Below, one piece after another: positions 1-9,900 of a stretch of 64,000 nucleotides of DNA. The DNA lies in NCBI RefSeq assembly GCF_048773025.1, contig NW_027413956.1:620001-684000 (forward strand), written 5' to 3'. Origin of the DNA: Camelus bactrianus (lineage: Eukaryota > Chordata > Mammalia > Artiodactyla > Camelidae). Under the pieces are notes generated by a model. The model was given only the letters and a program-made list of their open reading frames with translations. It searched no databases and was not told the DNA's origin. Each line of letters starts with the position of its first letter. Within the stretch, counting starts at the first letter, position 1. A program made the position numbers and the translations under genes.

Positions 1-176
1 CGCATGCTAACAACTCTGTAGTGAGTATTTGTCGAATCCGAGATACATGAAGTGTGTTTGGAACACAGAATATCACGGTGTGCGAATCTATGTAAAATAC
101 ATGTCTCTTGGGTAGAACTCGCTCCCAGAGATTTTTCTGCCAAATCTGCCTCATTTTCGAAACTGGCGTTTGAAAA

Positions 177-194
177 TCTCTGCAAAAGCAGAGA
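177..194. other. 18-bp hairpin-forming inverted repeat in M14
   Basis: TCTCTGC-AAAA-GCAGAGA has perfect 7-bp arms around four A residues. It is conserved in units 1-12 apart from a changed base near 41617. It is altered in unit 14 (TCTGTGC) and shortened to 5-bp arms in units 15 and 16. Confidence 0.8.
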
Positions 195-212
195 AAATGC
201 TTCATAGTGTCA

Positions 213-458
213 ATATGCCTTGTATTGTGATGGAAGTTCGTAAAACCACATGCAAATAAATCTGTGGCGAATATTTGAAGAAAGCGTTATGCATGTAGCG
301 TGATCGTATCACGGAAATTCCCGGCGATGGAATCTATGTAAACTACACGTCTATAGGGTAGAACTCACTCCAAAATATTTTCCTGAGATAACGGCCTGAT
401 TTTTGAAACTGGCATTAGGTAAAAGCTGCAAATTCAGTGTTAATGTTTCTAGGTGTAA
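213..458 (+). repeat. Monomer M1 (class A, unit 1 example)
   Basis: Class A by the CTGTGGCGAATATTTG head, and the most divergent A monomer. Its dyad box reads CGTGATCGTATCACG, and it is the only monomer with AATTCCCGGCGATGG. It is present in every 14-mer and 19-mer unit but absent from 57.7-64 kb. Confidence 0.85.
299..313. other. Dyad box 1 variant in M1 with paired compensating change
   Basis: M1 reads CGTGAT-CGT-ATCACG. Relative to the consensus, position 5 is T to A and position 11 is A to T. These positions face each other in the dyad, so the 6-bp arms still match perfectly. Position 9 (G to T) shortens the arm by one. The variant is present in all M1 copies examined except for a decayed base near 41742. 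Confidence 0.75.
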
Positions 459-705
459 ATATGCCATGTATGGTGGATGGAAGTTCTGTAATCTACATGC
501 TCACAACTCATTGGAGAAAGTTTGTTGAAACCTTGATGCATGTAGCGTGTTCAGAAATTGGAATGTCACTGTGAGGGAAACTATGTAAATTACATTTCTA
601 TTGGGAAGTACTCGCTCCACGAGAATATTTCTGCGAATCTGCCTCATTTTCAAAATTGGCATTAGGAAAAACTTTCAAAATATGAGTAAATGCTTCAAGG
701 TGTCA
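459..705 (+). repeat. Monomer M2 (class B)
   Basis: Class B by the GGTGTAAATATGCC lead-in and CACAACTCATTGGAG head. The right arm of the dyad box is lost (GTGTTCAGAAATTGG). The second dyad, ATGTAA-A-TTACAT, is perfect at 583-595. Confidence 0.85.
583..595. other. Dyad box 2, ATGTAA-A-TTACAT (M2)
   Basis: This 13-bp sequence has perfect 6-bp arms around a central A. It lies 22 bases after box 1 in the consensus, so the two centres are about 36 bp apart. A 15-bp version with C and G added at the ends is at 49658-49672. Confidence 0.7.
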
Positions 706-952
706 ATATGGCTTTTATGGTGGATGAAAGTTCGATAATCATTATGCTAACAACTCTGTAGTGAATATTTTCGAATCCGTGATGCATGTAGCATTTTCGG
801 AACACGGAATTTCACGATGACGGGTTCTATGTAAATTGCATGTCTCTTGGGTAGTACTCGCTCCAAGAGCATTTTTCTGTGAAAACTGCATGGTTTTAGA
901 AACTGACATTAGGAGAAATCTACTAAATCAGAATAAAACTTTCTATTTATAA
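706..952 (+). repeat. Monomer M3 (class A)
   Basis: Class A by GTGTCAATATGG and CTGTAGTGAATATT. The left arm of the dyad box is changed (CATTTTCGGAACACG). A marker is CACGATGACGGG. M3 supplies the right half of the fusion monomers in units 15 and 16. Confidence 0.85.
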
Positions 953-1200
953 ATATGTATTGTAAGATGGATTAAAGTTTGGTAATACACATGTTCACAA
1001 CTCATTAAAGAATGTTTGTCGAATCCGTGATGCATGTAACGTGTTCAGAACACGGAATGTCACGGTGAGTGAAAATAGGTAAATTACAATTCTTTTGGTT
1101 AGAACTCGCTCCAAGAGCATTTTCCTGCCAAATCTGCCTCATTTTCAACCCTGGCATTAAATCTAACCTGTGAAATCTGAGAAAATTCTTCAAAGTGTCA
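953..1200 (+). repeat. Monomer M4 (class B)
   Basis: Class B by ATAAATATG and CTCATTAAAGAATGTTTG. It carries the only perfect CGTGTTC-A-GAACACG dyad box in the young unit. Its tail (CCTGCCAAATCTGCC) is fused to M13 in the old flank. Confidence 0.85.
1040..1054. other. Dyad box 1, perfect copy in M4
   Basis: The sequence CGTGTTCAGAACACG has two 7-bp arms that are exact reverse complements around one central base. The same box with G or A at the centre is the apparent ancestral form: other monomers show it with one to several changes, and intact copies also occur at 55540-55554, 59490-59504 and 61712-61726. It could be a binding site for a dimeric protein. That is inference. Confidence 0.75.
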
Positions 1201-1387
1201 GTAAGCCATGTATGGTGGATGAAAGTGCTGTAATCCACTTGCTAACAACCCTGTAGTGAATATTTGTCGAATCCGACATGCATGTAGCGTGTTCAGAACA
1301 TGGAATTTCACGGTGAGCGAATCCATCTTAATTACATGTCTATTGTTTTGAACCCGCTCCAAGAGGATTTTGCCGTGAAATCTGCCT

Positions 1388-1401
1388 CAGTTTCGAAACT
1401 G
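1388..1401. other. 14-bp perfect palindrome in M5
   Basis: CAGTTTCGAAACTG is its own reverse complement. Other monomers usually have CATTTTCGAAACTG or CAAAACTG here, so full symmetry is specific to M5. It is repeated in each M5 copy. Confidence 0.8.
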
Positions 1402-1414
1402 GCGTTTGGAAAGC

Positions 1415-1430
1415 TCTGTGAAATCACAGA
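1415..1430. other. 16-bp inverted repeat in M5
   Basis: TCTGTGA-AA-TCACAGA has perfect 7-bp arms and a 2-base spacer, 13 bp after the M5 palindrome. Old-flank M5 copies read TCTGTGAAATCAGAGA (near 59617 and 61840), with broken symmetry. Confidence 0.8.
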
Positions 1431-1448
1431 AAATGCTTCTAAGCATCC

Positions 1449-1695
1449 ATATGCCTTGTATTGTGATGAAAGTCCTGTAATCCACATGCAAACAACTCTA
1501 CAGTGAATTTTTGTCGAAACCTATCTGCATGTAGCATGTTCGAAACACGGAATTTCACAGCAGGAGAATCTATGTAATTTACATATCTTTTGGGTAGAAC
1601 ACGCTCCAACAGTTTTTTCATTTGAAAACTGCCTGATTTTCGAAACTGCTATTAGGAAATAGGTGCGAACTCAGTGTAAATTATTCTAGGTTTAA
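1449..1695 (+). repeat. Monomer M6 (class A)
   Basis: Class A by CTCTACAGTGAATTTTTG. Markers are TTCACAGCAGGAG and the shortened TAGGAAATAGGTGC. It follows another A monomer, breaking the AB alternation. Confidence 0.83.
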
Positions 1696-1941
1696 ATATG
1701 CCTTGTATGGTGGATGAAAGTTCTGTAATACACATGTACACAACTCATTAAAATGTTTCTCATAACCATGATGAATGTAGTGTGTTTGGAACACGGAATG
1801 TCACGTTGAGGGAAACTATGTAAACTACATATCTATAGTTTAGAACCCAATCCAGGAGCTTTTTACTGAAAAATCAGCGTCAGCTTTGAAGCTGGTGTTA
1901 TGAAAAGGCTGCAAAATCTTAGTAAATGCTTTAAATTGAAA
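1696..1941 (+). repeat. Monomer M7 (class B)
   Basis: Class B by GGTTTAAATATGCC and CACAACTCATTAAAATG. The dyad box reads TGTGTTTGGAACACG. The tail AAAAATCAGCGTCAGC is specific to M7. Confidence 0.83.
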
Positions 1942-2188
1942 ATATATCTTCAATGGTTTATTAAAGATGTATAATCCGCATGCTAACATCTCAGAACTGA
2001 ATATTTGTTGAATCCGTGGTGCATGTACCATTTTCGGAACACGGAATGTTACGGGGACGGTGTCTACAAAATGAGATTTATATTGGATAGATCATGCACC
2101 AAGAGAATTTTGCTGTGAATACTCCATGATTTTCATAATTGACGTTAGGAAAAAGCTGCGAAATCTAAGTAAATGTTTCTAGGTGTAA
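1942..2188 (+). repeat. Monomer M8 (class A)
   Basis: Class A by CAGAACTGAATATTTG. The start is altered (ATATATCTTCAATGG), and GTTACGGGGACGGTG marks its centre. M8 supplies the left part of the fusion monomers in units 15 and 16. Confidence 0.82.
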
Positions 2189-2433
2189 ATATGCCATGTA
2201 TTGTGGTTGAAAAATCTGTAATCCACATGCTCACGGTCATTAAATCATGTTTGTCCAAGCCGTGATGAATATAACGTTGGAACACGGAATGAATCGGTGA
2301 GTGAAGCTATGAAAATAACAACTCTACTGGATAGGACTCGCTTGAATTGAATTTTTCTGTGAAAATTGCATGATTTTCGAAACTGGATGTTAGGAAAAAC
2401 CTGCGAAATCAAAATAAATACTTCTAGGTGTAA
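2189..2433 (+). repeat. Monomer M9 (class B, 245 bp)
   Basis: Class B by CACGGTCATTAAATCATG. It is the shortest monomer. The dyad box has lost three bases (AACGTTGGAACACGG), whereas the old-flank M9 keeps AACGTTTTCGGAACATGG. Another B monomer, M10, follows it. Confidence 0.82.
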
Positions 2434-2680
2434 ATATGCCTTGTATGGTGGATGAAAGTTCGGTAATCCACATGCTCACACTCTTTAAAGAATGTTTGTC
2501 CAATTCGTGATCCATGTAACGTGTTCGGAATACGGAATGTCATAGTGAATGAAACAATGTAAGTTACAAGTCTATTGGGTAGAACTCGCTTGAAGAGAAT
2601 TTTTCTGCGAAATGTGCCTCATTTTCAAATCTGCCATTAGGAGAACCCTGTGAAATCTGAGAAAATGCTTCTAAGTGTCA
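2434..2680 (+). repeat. Monomer M10 (class B)
   Basis: Class B by CTCACACTCTTTAAAGAATG. The box is CGTGTTCGGAATACG in units 1 and 7, and CTTGTTCGGAATATG in beta units. Its sequence forms the right part of the M5/M10 fusion at 58.5 kb. Confidence 0.82.
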
Positions 2681-2926
2681 ATATGCCTTGAATGGTGAAT
2701 GAAAGTCCAGTAATCCACAGGTTAATAACAGTCTAGTGATTATTTTTCAAACCGTGATTCATGTAGCGCTTATGGAAAACGGAATTTCAAGGTAATGAAA
2801 CGATGTAAATTACAATAATATTGGGTAGAACTAGCTAGAATAGAATTTTTCTGCGAAAATTGCATGATTATCGAATCTGAAGTTTGGAAAAAGTTGCAAA
2901 ATGAGAGTAAATATTTGTAGTTGTAA
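2681..2926 (+). repeat. Monomer M11 (class A)
   Basis: Class A by GTGTCAATATGCC and CAGTCTAGTGATTATTTTTC. The dyad box has decayed to CGCTTATGGAAAACG. The ATGTAAATTACAA dyad is also imperfect. Confidence 0.82.
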
Positions 2927-3173
2927 ATATGCCTTTATGATGGAAAAAAGATCGGTAATCCATATTTTCACAACATATTAAAGAATCGTTTTCTAATTCG
3001 TGATGCATGGACCGTGTTCGGAACATGGAATTTCACGGTGATTAAAACAATGTAAATTAGTTCTCTATTGGGTAGAAATCGCTGCAAGAGTGTTTTTGTG
3101 CAAAAAATGCTTCATTTTTGAAACTGGCGTTAGGAAAACACTGCAAAAGCTGAGAAAATTTTTGTAAGTATCA
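2927..3173 (+). repeat. Monomer M12 (class B)
   Basis: Class B by GTAAATATGCC and CACAACATATTAAAGAATC. The box is CGTGTTCGGAACATG, one change from a perfect dyad. A marker is GATGGAAAAAAGATCGG. Confidence 0.82.
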
Positions 3174-3419
3174 GTATTCAATGTATTGTGATGAAAGTTT
3201 GGTAAATCACATGCTAAAAATTCTGGAGAGAATATTTGTCGAACCATTAATCATGTAGCATGTTCGGAACACGGAATTTCACGGCCAGGGAATTTATGTA
3301 AATTACATTTCTCTTCGTTAGAAATCACTCCAAGAGATTTTTCCTGAGAAATCTGCCTGATTTTCAAAACTGGCATTAGGAAAACACTGCGAACTCAGAT
3401 GAATAGATTCTCGGTGTAA
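3174..3419 (+). repeat. Monomer M13 (class A)
   Basis: Class A by CTGGAGAGAATATTTGTCG. The start is altered (GTATTCAATGTATTG) and the centre reads TTCACGGCCAGGG. The tail has the form that normally leads into a B monomer. Confidence 0.82.
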
Positions 3420-3666
3420 ATATGCCTTGTAGGGTGGATGAAATTTCCGTAATCCGCATGCTAACAACTCTGAAGTGAGTATTTGTCTAATCCGAGATAC
3501 ATGAAGTGTGTTTGGAACACAGAATATCACGGTGTGCGAATCTATGTAAAATACATGTCTCTTGGGTAGAACTCGCTCCCAGAGATTTTTCTGCCAAATC
3601 TGCCTCATTTTCGAAACTGGCGTTTGAAAATCTCTGCAAAAGCAGAGAAAATGCTTCATAGTGTCA
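3420..3666 (+). repeat. Monomer M14 (B-type start, A-type head)
   Basis: The first 30 bases (GGTGTAAATATGCC, GGGTGGATGAAA) look like class B, then the head is class A (CTAACAACTCTG). The tail leads into M1, another A monomer. It holds the perfect TCTCTGC-AAAA-GCAGAGA inverted repeat. It spans the boundary between units 1 and 2 as phased here. Confidence 0.8.
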
Positions 3667-6600
3667 ATATGCCTTGTATTGTGATGGAAGTTCGTAAAAC
3701 CACATGCAAATAAATCTGTGGCGAATATTTGAAGAAAGCGTTATGCATGTAGCGTGATCGTATCACGGAAATTCCCGGCGATGGAATCTATGTAAACTAC
3801 ACGTCTATAGGGTAGAACTCACTCCAAAATATTTTCCTGAGATAACGGCCTGATTTTTGAAACTGGCATTAGGTAAAAGCTGCAAATTCAGTGTTAATGT
3901 TTCTAGGTGTAAATATGCCATGTATGGTGGATGAAAGTTCTGTAATCTACATGCTCACAACTCATTGGAGAAAGTTTGTTGAAACCTTGATGCATGTAGC
4001 GTGTTCAGAAATTGGAATGTCACTGTGAGGGAAACTATGTAAATTACATTTCTATTGGGAAGTACTCGCTCCACGAGAATATTTCTGCGAATCTGCCTCA
4101 TTTTCAAAATTGGCATTAGGAAAAACTTTCAAAATATGAGTAAATGCTTCAAGGTGTCAATATGGCTTTTATGGTGGATGAAATTTCGATAATCATTATG
4201 CTAACAACTCTGTAGTGAATATTTTCGAATCCGTGATGCATGTAGCATTTTCGGAACACGGAATTTCACGATGACGGGTTCTATGTAAATTGCATGTCTC
4301 TTGGGTAGTACTCGCTCCAAGAGCATTTTTCTGTGAAAACTGCATGGTTTTAGAAACTGACATTAGGAGAAATCTACTAAATCAGAATAAAACTTTCTAT
4401 TTATAAATATGCATTGTAAGGTGGATTAAAGTTTGGTAATACACATGTTCACAACTCATTAAAGAATGTTTGTCGAATCCGTGATGCATGTAACGTGTTC
4501 AGAACACGGAATGTCACGGTGAGTGAAAATAGGTAAATTACAATTCTTTTGGTTAGAACTCGCTCCAAGAGCATTTTCCTGCCAAATCTGCCTCATTTTC
4601 AACCCTGGCATTAAATCTAACCTGTGAAATCTGAGAAAATTCTTCAAAGTGTCAGTAAGCCATGTATGGTGGATGAAAGTGCTGTAATCCACTTGCTAAC
4701 AACCCTGTAGTGAATATTTGTCGAATCCGACATGCATGTAGCGTGTTCAGAACATGGAATTTCACGGTGAGCGAATCCATCTTAATTACATGTCTATTGT
4801 TTTGAACCCGCTCCAAGAGGATTTTGCCGTGAAATCTGCCTCAGTTTCGAAACTGGCGTTTGGAAAGCTCTGTGAAATCACAGAAAATGCTTCTAAGCAT
4901 CCATATGCCTTGTATTGTGATGAAAGTCCTGTAATCCACATGCAAACAACTCTACAGTGAATTTTTGTCGAAACCTATCTGCATGTAGCATGTTCGAAAC
5001 ACGGAATTTCACAGCAGGAGAATCTATGTAATTTACATATCTTTTGGGTAGAACACGCTCCAACAGTTTTTTCATTTGAAAACTGCCTGATTTTCGAAAC
5101 TGCTATTAGGAAATAGGTGCAAACTCAGTGTAAATTATTCTAGGTTTAAATATGCCTTGTATGGTGGATGAAAGTTCTGTAATACACATGTACACAACTC
5201 ATTAAAATGTTTCTCATAACCATGATGAATGTAGTGTGTTTGGAACACGGAATGTCACGTTGAGGGAAACTATGTAAACTACATATCTATAGTTTAGAAC
5301 CCAATCCAGGAGCTTTTTACTGAAAAATCAGCGTCAGCTTTGAAACTGGTGTTATGAAAAGGCTGCAAAATCTTAGTAAATGCTTTAAATTGAAAATATA
5401 TCTTCAATGGTTTATTAAAGATGTATAATCCGCATGCTAACATCTCAGAAGTGAATATTTGTTGAATCCGTGGTGCATGTACCATTTTCAGAATACGGAA
5501 TGTTACGGGGACGGTGTCTACAAAATGAGATCTATATTGGATTGATCATGCACCAAGAGAATTTCGCTGTGAATACTCCATGATTTTCATAATTGACGTT
5601 AGGAAAAAGCTGCGAAATCTAAGTAAATGTTTCTAGGTGTAAATATGCCTTGTATTGTGGTTGAAAAATCTGTAATCCACATGCTCACGGTCATTAAATC
5701 ATGTTTGTCCAAGCCGTGATGAATATAACGTTGGAACACGGAATGTATCGGTGAGTGAAGCTATGAAAATAACAACTCTACTGGATAGGACTCGCTTGAA
5801 TTGAATTTTTCTGTGAAAATTGCATGATTTTCGAAACTGGATGTTAGGAAAAACCTGCGAAATCAGAATAAATACTTCTAGGTGTGAATATGCCTTGTAT
5901 GGTGGATGAAAGTTCGGTAATCCACATGCTCACACTCTTTAAAGAATGTTTGTCGAATTCGTGATCCATGTAACTTGTTCGGAATATGGAATGTCATAGT
6001 GAATGAAACAATGTAACTTACAAGTCTATTGGGTAGAAGTCGCTTGAAGAGTATTGTTCTGCGAAATGTGCCTCATTTTCAAATCTGCCATTAGGAGAAA
6101 CCTGTGAAATCTGAGAAAATGCTTCTAAGTGTCAATATGCCTTGAATGGTGAATGAAAGTCCAGTAATCCACAGGTTAATAACAGTCTAGTGATTATTTT
6201 TCAAACCGTGATTCATGTAGCGCTTATTGAAACGGAATTTCACGGTAATGAAACGATGTAAATTACAATAATATTGGGTAGAACTAGCTAGAATAGAATT
6301 TTTCTGCGAAAATTGCATGATTATCGAATCTGAAGTTTGGAAAAAGTTGCAAAATGAGAGTAAATATTTGTAGTGGTAAATATGCCTTTATGATGGAAAA
6401 AAGATCGGTAATCCATATTTTCACAACATATTAAAGAATCGTTTTCTAATTCGTGATGCATGGACCGTGTTCGGAACATGGAATTTCACGGTGATTAAAA
6501 CAATGTAAATTAGTTCTCTATTGGGTAGAAATCGCTGCAAGAGAGTTTTTGTGCGAAAAATGCTTCATTTTTGAAACTGGCGTTAGGAAAACACTGCAAA

Positions 6601-6906
6601 AGCTGAGAAAATTTTTGTAAGTATCAGTATTCAATGTATTGTGATGAAAGTTTGGTAAATCACATGTTAAAATTGTGGAGAGAATATTTGTCGAACCATT
6701 AATCATGTAGCATGTTCGGAACACGGAATTTCACGGCCAGGGAATTTATGTAAATTACATTTCTCTTCGTTAGAAATCACTCCAAGAGATTTTTCCTGAG
6801 AAATCTGCCTGATTTTCAAAACTGGCATTAGGAAAACACTGCGAACTCAGATGAATAGATTCTCGGTGTAAATATGCCTTGTAGGGTGGATGAAATTTCC
6901 GTAATC
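3455..6906 (+). repeat. HOR unit 2 (14-mer, 3452 bp, haplotype beta)
   Basis: This is the type example of haplotype beta. It opens with CTGAAGTGAG and has GGATGA in M2, GCATTGTAAGGTGG in M4, GTGCAAACTC in M6, GAATTTCGCTG in M8 and GTATCGG in M9. The M10 box has decayed to CTTGTTCGGAATATG, and M13 reads GTTAAAATTGTGG. M10 opens with GGTGTGAATATG, a variant also seen in units 3 and 8. Confidence 0.95.
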
Positions 6907-9900
6907 CGCATGCTAACAACTCTGAAGTGAGTATTTGTCGAATCCGAGATACATGAAGTGTGTTTGGAACACAGAATATCACGGTGTGCGAATCTATGTA
7001 AAATACATGTCTCTTGGGTAGAACTCGCTCCCAGAGATTTTTCTGCCAAATCTGCCTCATTTTCGAAACTGGCGTTTGAAAATCTCTGCAAAAGCAGAGA
7101 AAATGCTTCATAGTGTCAATATGCCTTGTATTGTGATGGAAGTTCGTAAAACCACATGCAAATAAATCTGTGGCGAATATTTGAAGAAAGCGTTATGCAT
7201 GTAGCGTGATCGTATCACGGAAATTCCCGGCGATGGAATCTATGTAAACTACACGTCTATAGGGTAGAACTCACTCCAAAATATTTTCCTGAGATAACGG
7301 CCTGATTTTTGAAACTGGCATTAGGTAAAAGCTGCAAATTCAGTGTTAATGTTTCTAGGTGTAAATATGCCATGTATGGTGGATGAAAGTTCTGTAATCT
7401 ACATGCTCACAACTCATTGGAGAAAGTTTGTTGAAACCTTGATGCATGTAGCGTGTTCAGAAATTGGAATGTCACTGTGAGGGAAACTATGTAAATTACA
7501 ATTCTATTGGGAAGTACTCGCTCCACGAGAATATTTCTGCGAATCTGCCTCATTTTCAAAATTGGCATTAGGAAAAACTTTCAAAATATGAGTAAATGCT
7601 TCAAGGTGTCAATATGGCTTTTATGGTGGATGAAATTTCGATAATCATTATGCTAACAACTCTGTAGTGAATATTTTCGAATCCGTGATGCATGTAGCAT
7701 TTTCGGAACACGGAATTTCACGATGACGGGTTCTATGTAAATTGCATGTCTCTTGGGTAGTACTCGCTCCAAGAGCATTTTTCTGTGAAAACTGCATGGT
7801 TTTAGAAACTGACATTAGGAGAAATCTACTAAATCAGAATAAAACTTTCTATTTATAAATATGCATTGTAAGGTGGATTAAAGTTTGGTAATACACATGT
7901 TCACAACTCATTAAAGAATGTTTGTCGAATCCGTGATGCATGTAACGTGTTCAGAACACGGAATGTCACGGTGAGTGAAAATAGGTAAATTACAATTCTT
8001 TTGGTTAGAACTCGCTCCAAGAGCATTTTCCTGCCAAATCTGCCTCATTTTCAACCCTGGCATTAAATCTAACCTGTGAAATCTGAGAAAATTCTTCAAA
8101 GTGTCAGTAAGCCATGTATGGTGGATGAAAGTGCTGTAATCCACTTGCTAACAACCCTGTAGTGAATATTTGTCGAATCCGACATGCATGTAGCGTGTTC
8201 AGAACATGGAATTTCACGGTGAGCGAATCCATCTTAATTACATGTCTATTGTTTTGAACCCGCTCCAAGAGGATTTTGCCGTGAAATCTGCCTCAGTTTC
8301 GAAACTGGCGTTTGGAAAGCTCTGTGAAATCACAGAAAATGCTTCTAAGCATCCATATGCCTTGTATTGTGATGAAAGTCCTGTAATCCACATGCAAACA
8401 ACTCTACAGTGAATTTTTGTCGAAACCTATCTGCATGTAGCATGTTCGAAACACGGAATTTCACAGCAGGAGAATCTATGTAATTTACATATCTTTTGGG
8501 TAGAACACGCTCCAACAGTTTTTTCATTTGAAAACTGCCTGATTTTCGAAACTGCTATTAGGAAATAGGTGCAAACTCAGTGTAAATTATTCTAGGTTTA
8601 AATATGCCTTGTATGGTGGATGAAAGTTCTGTAATACACATGTACACAACTCATTAAAATGTTTCTCATAACCATGATGAATGTAGTGTGTTTGGAACAC
8701 GGAATGTCACGTTGAGGGAAACTATGTAAACTACATATCTATAGTTTAGAACCCAATCCAGGAGCTTTTTACTGAAAAATCAGCGTCAGCTTTGAAACTG
8801 GTGTTATGAAAAGGCTGCAAAATCTTAGTAAATGCTTTAAATTGAAAATATATCTTCAATGGTTTATTAAAGATGTATAATCCGCATGCTAACATCTCAG
8901 AAGTGAATATTTGTTGAATCCGTGGTGCATGTACCATTTTCAGAATACGGAATGTTACGGGGACGGTGTCTACAAAATGAGATCTATATTGGATTGATCA
9001 TGCACCAAGAGAATTTCGCTGTGAATACTCCATGATTTTCATAATTGACGTTAGGAAAAAGCTGCGAAATCTAAGTAAATGTTTCTAGGTGTAAATATGC
9101 CTTGTATTGTGGTTGAAAAATCTGTAATCCACATGCTCACGGTCATTAAATCATGTTTGTCCAAGCCGTGATGAATATAACGTTGGAACACGGAATGTAT
9201 CGGTGAGTGAAGCTATGAAAATAACAACTCTACTGGATAGGACTCGCTTGAATTGAATTTTTCTGTGAAAATTGCATGATTTTCGAAACTGGATGTTAGG
9301 AAAAACCTGCGAAATCAGAATAAATACTTCTAGGTGTGAATATGCCTTGTATGGTGGATGAAAGTTCGGTAATCCACATGCTCACACTCTTTAAAGAATG
9401 TTTGTCGAATTCGTGATCCATGTAACTTGTTCGGAATATGGAATGTCATAGTGAATGAAACAATGTAACTTACAAGTCTATTGGGTAGAAGTCGCTTGAA
9501 GAGTATTGTTCTGCGAAATGTGCCTCATTTTCAAATCTGCCATTAGGAGAAACCTGTGAAATCTGAGAAAATGCTTCTAAGTGTCAATATGCCTTGAATG
9601 GTGAATGAAAGTCCAGTAATCCACAGGTTAATAACAGTCTAGTGATTATTTTTCAAACCGTGATTCATGTAGCGCTTATTGAAACGGAATTTCACGGTAA
9701 TGAAACGATGTAAATTACAATAATATTGGGTAGAACTAGCTAGAATAGAATTTTTCTGCGAAAATTGCATGATTATCGAATCTGAAGTTTGGAAAAAGTT
9801 GCAAAATGAGAGTAAATATTTGTAGTGGTAAATATGCCTTTATGATGGAAAAAAGATCGGTAATCCATATTTTCACAACATATTAAAGAATCGTTTTCTA

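Larger units (their letters stand above)
1201..1448 (+). repeat. Monomer M5 (class A head, B-type tail)
   Basis: The head is class A (CTGTAGTGAATATTTGTCG), but the tail (CTGCCTCAG...GCATCCATATGCC) has the form that normally precedes an A monomer, and A-class M6 follows. It contains a 14-bp palindrome and a 16-bp inverted repeat, listed separately. Confidence 0.83.
1..3454 (+). repeat. HOR unit 1 (14-mer, 3454 bp, haplotype alpha)
   Basis: Units are phased here from CGCATGCTAACAAC inside M14, which is where the window begins. This unit carries the alpha variants: GGATGG in M2, GTATTGTAAGATGG at the start of M4, GTGCGAACTC in M6, CAGAACTG in M8 and GAATCGG in M9. Its M10-M13 part is a distinct subtype shared with unit 7: a box reading CGTGTTCGGAATACG in M10, and GCTAAAAATTCTGG in M13. 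That subtype accounts for the 2 bp of extra length compared with most units. Confidence 0.95.

Noticed and set aside
1040-1054. Steroid-receptor or heat-shock element
   Set aside because: Steroid sites are AGAACA-nnn-TGTTCT, the opposite arrangement with a 3-base spacer. Heat-shock elements need TTC and GAA separated by two bases. Here the order is TGTTC-R-GAACA with one base.
1040-1060. Possible CENP-B box
   Set aside because: The CENP-B core is TTCGNNNNANNCGGG. The satellite reads TTCGGAACACGGAAT: TTCG and the A match, but the essential CGGG end is GAAT. The reverse-strand CCCGG of M1 does not fit the pattern either.
1300-1506. Plus-strand 68-codon frame (MEFHGERIHLNYM start) present in most M5 copies
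   Set aside because: The length is close to chance for this composition, there is no recognisable protein family, and it coincides with the M5 palindromes. Copies are conserved by repeat homogenisation; unit 13 lacks it.
3318-3659. A 113-codon open frame on the minus strand recurring in nearly every unit, with overlapping frames of 60-130 codons elsewhere
   Set aside because: The frames cross monomer boundaries, overlap one another in other frames, lack recognisable domains, and are intact only because the repeat is homogenised. In more diverged units they shorten or disappear as readily as the rest changes, as expected for non-coding DNA.
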